Below are positions 60,434-64,000 of a DNA stretch of 64,000 nt, piece after piece. The stretch covers positions 434,001 to 498,000 of the forward strand of contig CBDFFN010000013.1 of assembly GCA_965246795.1 (NCBI GenBank). Reading direction: 5' to 3'. The notes under the pieces are model-generated. The model saw nothing but the letters and a program-made list of their open reading frames with translations. It did not search any database and was not told the origin of the DNA. The DNA is from JAJXWB01 sp965246795 (GTDB lineage Bacteria; Pseudomonadota; Alphaproteobacteria; Rhizobiales; Beijerinckiaceae). Numbering within the stretch: the first letter of the stretch is position 1; every line of letters starts with the position of its first letter. The translations under genes and the position numbers were made by a program.

Positions 60434-61158
60434 ACATGCGTCATGCAAGGCGCGTACTTGCCGGCAAGGCGTTCGCGTTCCGTCGTGACAACAAAGGCAT
60501 CGCGGCGGTCGAGTTCTCGCTCATCTTGCCGTTGATGCTGCTCCTTTATTTTGGCTCTGTGCTCGTCACGCAGGCCGTGCGCGCAAGCCGCAAAGTCGAT
60601 CTTGTCGCGGCCGCGCTTTCCAATCTCGCCTCGCAGCAGCTTACCTGCAGCACCGGCGGTTCGGTGCCATGCCTGACCGATGCCGACATGACCGGCTCGA
60701 ACGGCATCTTCACGGCGGCGGCGGCGATCATGTCGCCTTACGGGATCACCGACCTGAAGATGACGATCTCGCAGGTGAACGTCCAGACTTACAACGGCAA
60801 CCTCATCGCCAAGGTTGACTGGACGGTCACGAACAACGGCGCGACGGCACGATCCTGCAGCCCCGGTGGCGCCAACAATTCGCTCATTGCGCAGAATGTT
60901 TCGACCAGTCAGGCGAATTTCCAGAACTACATCCCGACAAGCTATGTCGCGTCGGGCGCGCCAACCGGATCGATGATCGTCGCGGATGTTGTCTATCAGT
61001 TCAAACCCGGAATGGGCTGGGGCCTCTTCAAATGGGCCGACAAAACGACCGTCTTCAAGATGGCAAACGTCGGCTATTTCCGGAACCGCAACAGTTCCGG
61101 CGGATCGGCAGGCCCGATCACCGACGGCATGGCGACCGGCAAAACCGACTGCCCGTAA
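60427..61158 (+). CDS. TadE/TadG-family pseudopilin
   Basis: A 243-residue TadE/G-like protein. The N-terminus has FRRDNKGIAAVEFSLILPLMLLLYFGSV, with the conserved Glu in a hydrophobic helix. A periplasmic region rich in Asn, Ser and Thr ends TGKTDCP, with Cys residues in QLTCSTGGSVPC and RSCSPGG. The start is probably GTG at 60427, 6 bases after GGAGG and overlapping the TadE stop; ATG at 60436 is less well placed. No vWA domain is seen, so it is a short TadG/TadF-type rather than the long TadG. No other TadG gene is in the window. Confidence 0.85.
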   Translation: MLNMRHARRVLAGKAFAFRRDNKGIAAVEFSLILPLMLLLYFGSVLVTQAVRASRKVDLVAAALSNLASQQLTCSTGGSVPCLTDADMTGSNGIFTAAAAIMSPYGITDLKMTISQVNVQTYNGNLIAKVDWTVTNNGATARSCSPGGANNSLIAQNVSTSQANFQNYIPTSYVASGAPTGSMIVADVVYQFKPGMGWGLFKWADKTTVFKMANVGYFRNRNSSGGSAGPITDGMATGKTDCP

Positions 61159-61179
61159 CCCGGATCGTTTCGTCGCCTT

Positions 61180-62679
61180 TCAGATCGTCTGGTTGTAGGC
61201 GCCGACTTCCGGGTGCTCGCGCAGCACGCCATCGACGGCTTTGAACATCTCGCGCATGCGCGCCTCCGACGCCGGACTCTCAACTACGACGACGAGTTCT
61301 GGCTTGTTCGACGACGCGCGCACGAGGCCCCATGTGCCGTCGTCGACCGTCACGCGTACGCCGTTCACCGTCACAACGTCGCGGATTTTCGAGCCGATCA
61401 ACGCGCCGCCCTTCGCTTTCAGGTCGGTGAAGTGCTTCGTCACCGCATCGACGACGCCGTATTTCGTTTCGTCAGCGCAATGCGGCGACATCGTCGGCGA
61501 GCCCCAGGTTTTCGGCAGATCGGCGTAAAGCTCCGACATCGTCTTCGTCGGATTGCGATCGAGCATTGCCAGCACTTGCAGGCCCGTGAGCAGGCCATCG
61601 TCATAGCCGCGGCCGACCGGCGCGTTGAAAAAGAAATGGCCAGACTTCTCGAAGCCTGCGAGCGCCTTGAGGTCGGTGACGCGGCGCTTGATGTAGGAAT
61701 GGCCAGTCTTCCAATAGTCGGCTTTAACGCCGCGTGATTGCAGCACCGGGTCCGTGGCGAACAAGCCGGTCGACTTCACATCGACGACGAAAGTCGCGCC
61801 TGGATGCAGCACGGACAGATCGCGCGCGAGCATAACGCCGATCTTGTCGGCAAAAATCTCGTCGCCGTGATTGTCGACGACACCGCAACGATCGCCGTCG
61901 CCATCGAAGCCGAGCCCGACATCGGCGCCGACTTCGCGGACCTTCGCCGCGATCGCATGCAGCATTTCAAGGTCTTCCGGATTCGGATTGTACTTCGGAA
62001 AGGTGAAGTCGAGCTCGGTGTCCATCGGCACAACCTCGCAGCCGACGCGCTCCAGCAATTCCGGCGCAAAGGCGCCCGCCGTGCCATTACCGCAGGCCGC
62101 GACAACCTTGATTTTTTTCTTGAGGCTCAGCGTGCCCGCGAGATCATCGAGATACGTCTTTCGAAAATCCTCGACATAGCGATAGCGGCCCCCGTCGGCG
62201 TAACGAAATGTTCCGCCAAGGACGATGTCGCGCAGCCGGCCCATCTCGTCCGGCCCAAAGGTGACAGGGCGCTGCGCGCCCATCTTCACGCCGGTCCAGC
62301 CATTGTCATTGTGCGAAGCCGTAACCATCGCGACCGCCGGGCAGTCGAGCGCGAACTGGCCGAAATAGGCCATCGGCGACAAAGCGAGACCGATGTCGTG
62401 CACCTCGCAGCCCGCCGCCATCAGGCCGGAGATCAGCGCGTATTTGATCGACGAGGAGTAGGACCGAAAATCATGGCCGGTCACGATCTTCTTCTCGACG
62501 CCCATGTCGCCAAGCAACGTGCCAAGGCCGAGCCCCAGGGCCTGCACGCCCATGAGGTTGATCTCTTTCTCGAACAGCCAGCGCGCGTCGTATTCGCGGA
62601 AGCCCGTCGGCTTCACCAGCGGTGCGGATTCATAGGCGTAGGTGTTCGTCTTCAGCGCAGGCTGCGGTTTGGGGAACAT
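61180..62679 (-). CDS. manB: Phosphomannomutase/phosphoglucomutase
   Basis: A 499-residue alpha-D-phosphohexomutase. The phosphoserine loop is TASHNDNGWTG, the metal loop GFDGDGDRCGV, and the sugar-binding segment GYDDGLLTG. The C-terminal phosphate-binding part (VTVDDGTWGLVRASSNKPELVV) is typical of AlgC/ManB. It interconverts mannose-6-P and mannose-1-P, feeding GDP-mannose for the GT4 enzymes and exopolysaccharide. ATG 62679 is used because the upstream in-frame start at 62712 is a TTG. It is convergent with the pilus gene at 60427. Confidence 0.95.
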   Translation of the reverse strand: MFPKPQPALKTNTYAYESAPLVKPTGFREYDARWLFEKEINLMGVQALGLGLGTLLGDMGVEKKIVTGHDFRSYSSSIKYALISGLMAAGCEVHDIGLALSPMAYFGQFALDCPAVAMVTASHNDNGWTGVKMGAQRPVTFGPDEMGRLRDIVLGGTFRYADGGRYRYVEDFRKTYLDDLAGTLSLKKKIKVVAACGNGTAGAFAPELLERVGCEVVPMDTELDFTFPKYNPNPEDLEMLHAIAAKVREVGADVGLGFDGDGDRCGVVDNHGDEIFADKIGVMLARDLSVLHPGATFVVDVKSTGLFATDPVLQSRGVKADYWKTGHSYIKRRVTDLKALAGFEKSGHFFFNAPVGRGYDDGLLTGLQVLAMLDRNPTKTMSELYADLPKTWGSPTMSPHCADETKYGVVDAVTKHFTDLKAKGGALIGSKIRDVVTVNGVRVTVDDGTWGLVRASSNKPELVVVVESPASEARMREMFKAVDGVLREHPEVGAYNQTI

Positions 62680-62777
62680 CGAGGATTCCAAGGGGGAAGG
62701 CAGGCCCGACAAGTAAAGGCGTGAGCCGTCCGATCAAGTCAGCGACCGCCTCGCAACCAGGCGGTGCGGGGACCGCT

Positions 62778-62948
62778 TTACCGCATGTTCGGCGGAACCG
62801 GGATCAATCTCGGGCCGGACTGTTGGGTCGCCAAAGGCGCCGCGGAGGATGCGGACCGCTCGACGCCGATCCGCGGGGACAGCACATTGATGCCCAGCGT
62901 GGCGACGATGCCGACAAAGACAACGGTGCGGATGAGCGTCGAAGACAT
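62778..62948 (-). CDS. Small membrane-anchored hypothetical protein
   Basis: A possible 56-residue protein starting MSSTLIRTVVFVGIVATLGINVL. It has one predicted transmembrane helix (residues 6-22) and a Ser/Ala/Pro-rich tail ending LIPVPPNMR. An earlier in-frame start at 62999 is also possible. A ribosome site (GGAGG) lies about 15 bases upstream, which is far. It lies between manB and hrpB on the same strand. I do not recognise it. It could be a real small membrane protein or chance open frame in GC-rich DNA. Confidence 0.4.
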   Translation of the reverse strand: MSSTLIRTVVFVGIVATLGINVLSPRIGVERSASSAAPLATQQSGPRLIPVPPNMR

Positions 62949-62995
62949 GGCACAATAATGACAGCCTCCGACTGCCAAAGACTTAACGAAAATGC

Positions 62996-64000
62996 TCACG
63001 TTCCGCGCGGTTTCGCGCGGCGAGTTGGCAGAGCAGCGGCGGGATCCTCCGGCCAGGGATGCCGGGGATAGCGCCCGCGCATGTCCGCCCGAACACCAGC
63101 CCAGGACCCGCGCCAGAAATTCGGGAGGTCGCGCGTCACCTGGATCGGGCGATGCGCCGGCGATAGGAGCCTCAAGGTGAGCGGAAGCCGGCCGTTCGCG
63201 ACGCTTGGATGCGTCGATAAGCCGAACAACTCCTGCACGCGCACATCAAGGAAGGGTCCGCCCTCGCCTTCATAGTCGATAGCGATGTCGGAGCCAGCCG
63301 GCGTGGGGAACGACGGCGGCGCTTCGCGATCGAGCCGGGCCTTGAGCTCGTAAGGCAGCAGCGCGTCGAGCGCGGCAACAAGGTCGTCGGCGGTAACGTC
63401 GCCGAGCGACGTGCGGCCAAGAATGTAAGGCGCGAGCCACGCCGGATTGGATTCGAGCGCGGCATCGGACAGGTCTGGCCAGCTCTCGTCCCGCGCGGCG
63501 CGCAAAAAGCCGACGCGGCGACGGGTGCCGGTCTGGCTTTTCGTCCAAGGCAAACGCCCGACACCGAGGCGCAAAATTCCCCGCGCAAGTTGGTCCGCAC
63601 CGGCTTCGTCCGCCGTGATGGGCAGCGTCTGCTCGGATAGAACCAGCGCGCCGAGCTTTCGCACGCGCCGTCGGCGCAAGCTCGCGGAATTCTGGTCGAA
63701 ACTCGTCTCCTCCCGAATTTCGATCGCGGCTGCCTGCTCCGCTTCGATTTCTTCTGCCGAAATCGCCGCAGCGGCGAGAATGCGCGTCGACGCGGCCTTG
63801 CCCGAAATCTCGGCGATGGCGAGGAACGGCTCGCGTGCCAGCGCATCGTACGGTTCGAGCGACGCCGCGCGACCGTTCGCCATCAAAAACGCGCCGGGCG
63901 AACCGCGCGCCTTCGCGATCCGCTCGGGAAAGGCCAGCGCGAGCAGCGCACCGGCCGACAGCGGCTTTGTTTCCTGACGGTCAGTAACCGTCGCCGCCTG
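62996..64000 (-). CDS. hrpB: ATP-dependent helicase HrpB, C-terminal part (cut by window edge)
   Basis: The frame is open from the stop at 62996 through the right edge, giving the last 334 residues of HrpB. Visible family segments are GALLALAFPERIAKARG near the edge, FLMANGRAASLEPYDALAREPFLAIAE, and the C-terminal LFGLSTHPSVANG, LTLRLLSPAHRPIQVTRDLPNFWRGSW, and RYPRHPWPEDP. HrpB is a DEAH-box helicase of uncertain physiological role in bacteria. The helicase core lies outside the window. The apparent start at 63886 is internal. Confidence 0.92.
   Translation of the reverse strand, partial: QAATVTDRQETKPLSAGALLALAFPERIAKARGSPGAFLMANGRAASLEPYDALAREPFLAIAEISGKAASTRILAAAAISAEEIEAEQAAAIEIREETSFDQNSASLRRRRVRKLGALVLSEQTLPITADEAGADQLARGILRLGVGRLPWTKSQTGTRRRVGFLRAARDESWPDLSDAALESNPAWLAPYILGRTSLGDVTADDLVAALDALLPYELKARLDREAPPSFPTPAGSDIAIDYEGEGGPFLDVRVQELFGLSTHPSVANGRLPLTLRLLSPAHRPIQVTRDLPNFWRGSWAGVRADMRGRYPRHPWPEDPAAALPTRRAKPRGT

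Overview
The window is high-G+C, densely packed chromosomal DNA from an alphaproteobacterium, most likely of the order Hyphomicrobiales (Rhizobiales), close to the Bradyrhizobium/Rhodopseudomonas side. The grounds are alphaproteobacterial cell-cycle genes (divL-like, trcR, rcdA), AddAB recombination nucleases, Omp25/31-type porin-like proteins, a serC leader element, a type IVc (Tad/Cpa) pilus locus and several families of intergenic palindromic repeats typical of that group. I see no rRNA, tRNA, CRISPR array, prophage or insertion sequence, and no gene-free stretch longer than about 300 bases.

Layout. 0.2-19 kb is a lipid and acyl-CoA catabolism region: seven acyl-CoA dehydrogenases of two sequence types lying side by side, an acyl-CoA synthetase, a TetR regulator with palindromic candidate operators, an enoyl-CoA hydratase, an SDR, an Old Yellow Enzyme, a nitroreductase, a GST and a VOC protein. 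A three-gene glycolipid cluster (GT2, LpxH-like phosphatase, GT4) interrupts it at 3.5-6.6 kb. 19.3-30.9 kb is one tightly overlapping run: divL-like kinase, tsaE-amgK fusion, murU, addB, addA, trxA. 31-33 kb holds trcR, a DUF1192 gene, rcdA and rpmE. 33.5-49.2 kb is housekeeping: carbonic anhydrase, an EamA transporter, serC-serA, two outer-membrane beta-barrels, mutS, maeB, transaldolase, a P60 peptidase and an M17 aminopeptidase. 49.2-61.2 kb is the Tad/Cpa pilus locus: tadD, then tadC-tadB-cpaF-cpaE-cpaD-cpaC-cpaB-cpaA and a 54-residue Flp pilin on the minus strand, then a stand-alone CpaC-N-like protein and two TadE-type pseudopilins on the plus strand. The window ends with a phosphomannomutase/phosphoglucomutase and the C-terminal part of an HrpB helicase cut by the right edge.

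How it fits together. The most coherent theme is CtrA-type cell-cycle control. The divL-like kinase has Phe where the phosphoacceptor His should be, an RcdA-family gene is present, and CtrA-box-like TTAA-N7-TTAA motifs lie in front of an outer-membrane protein gene (a perfect copy), around the pilus genes and near rcdA. Pili and outer-membrane proteins are known CtrA targets in relatives. The second theme is an acyl-CoA dehydrogenase set whose arrangement suggests heteromeric enzymes acting on unusual acyl-CoAs. Nothing here is a clearly new type of system. The best leads are the DivL substitution, the predicted CtrA sites, the paired dehydrogenases, the tandem-repeat leader of rpmE and the orphan CpaC-N protein.
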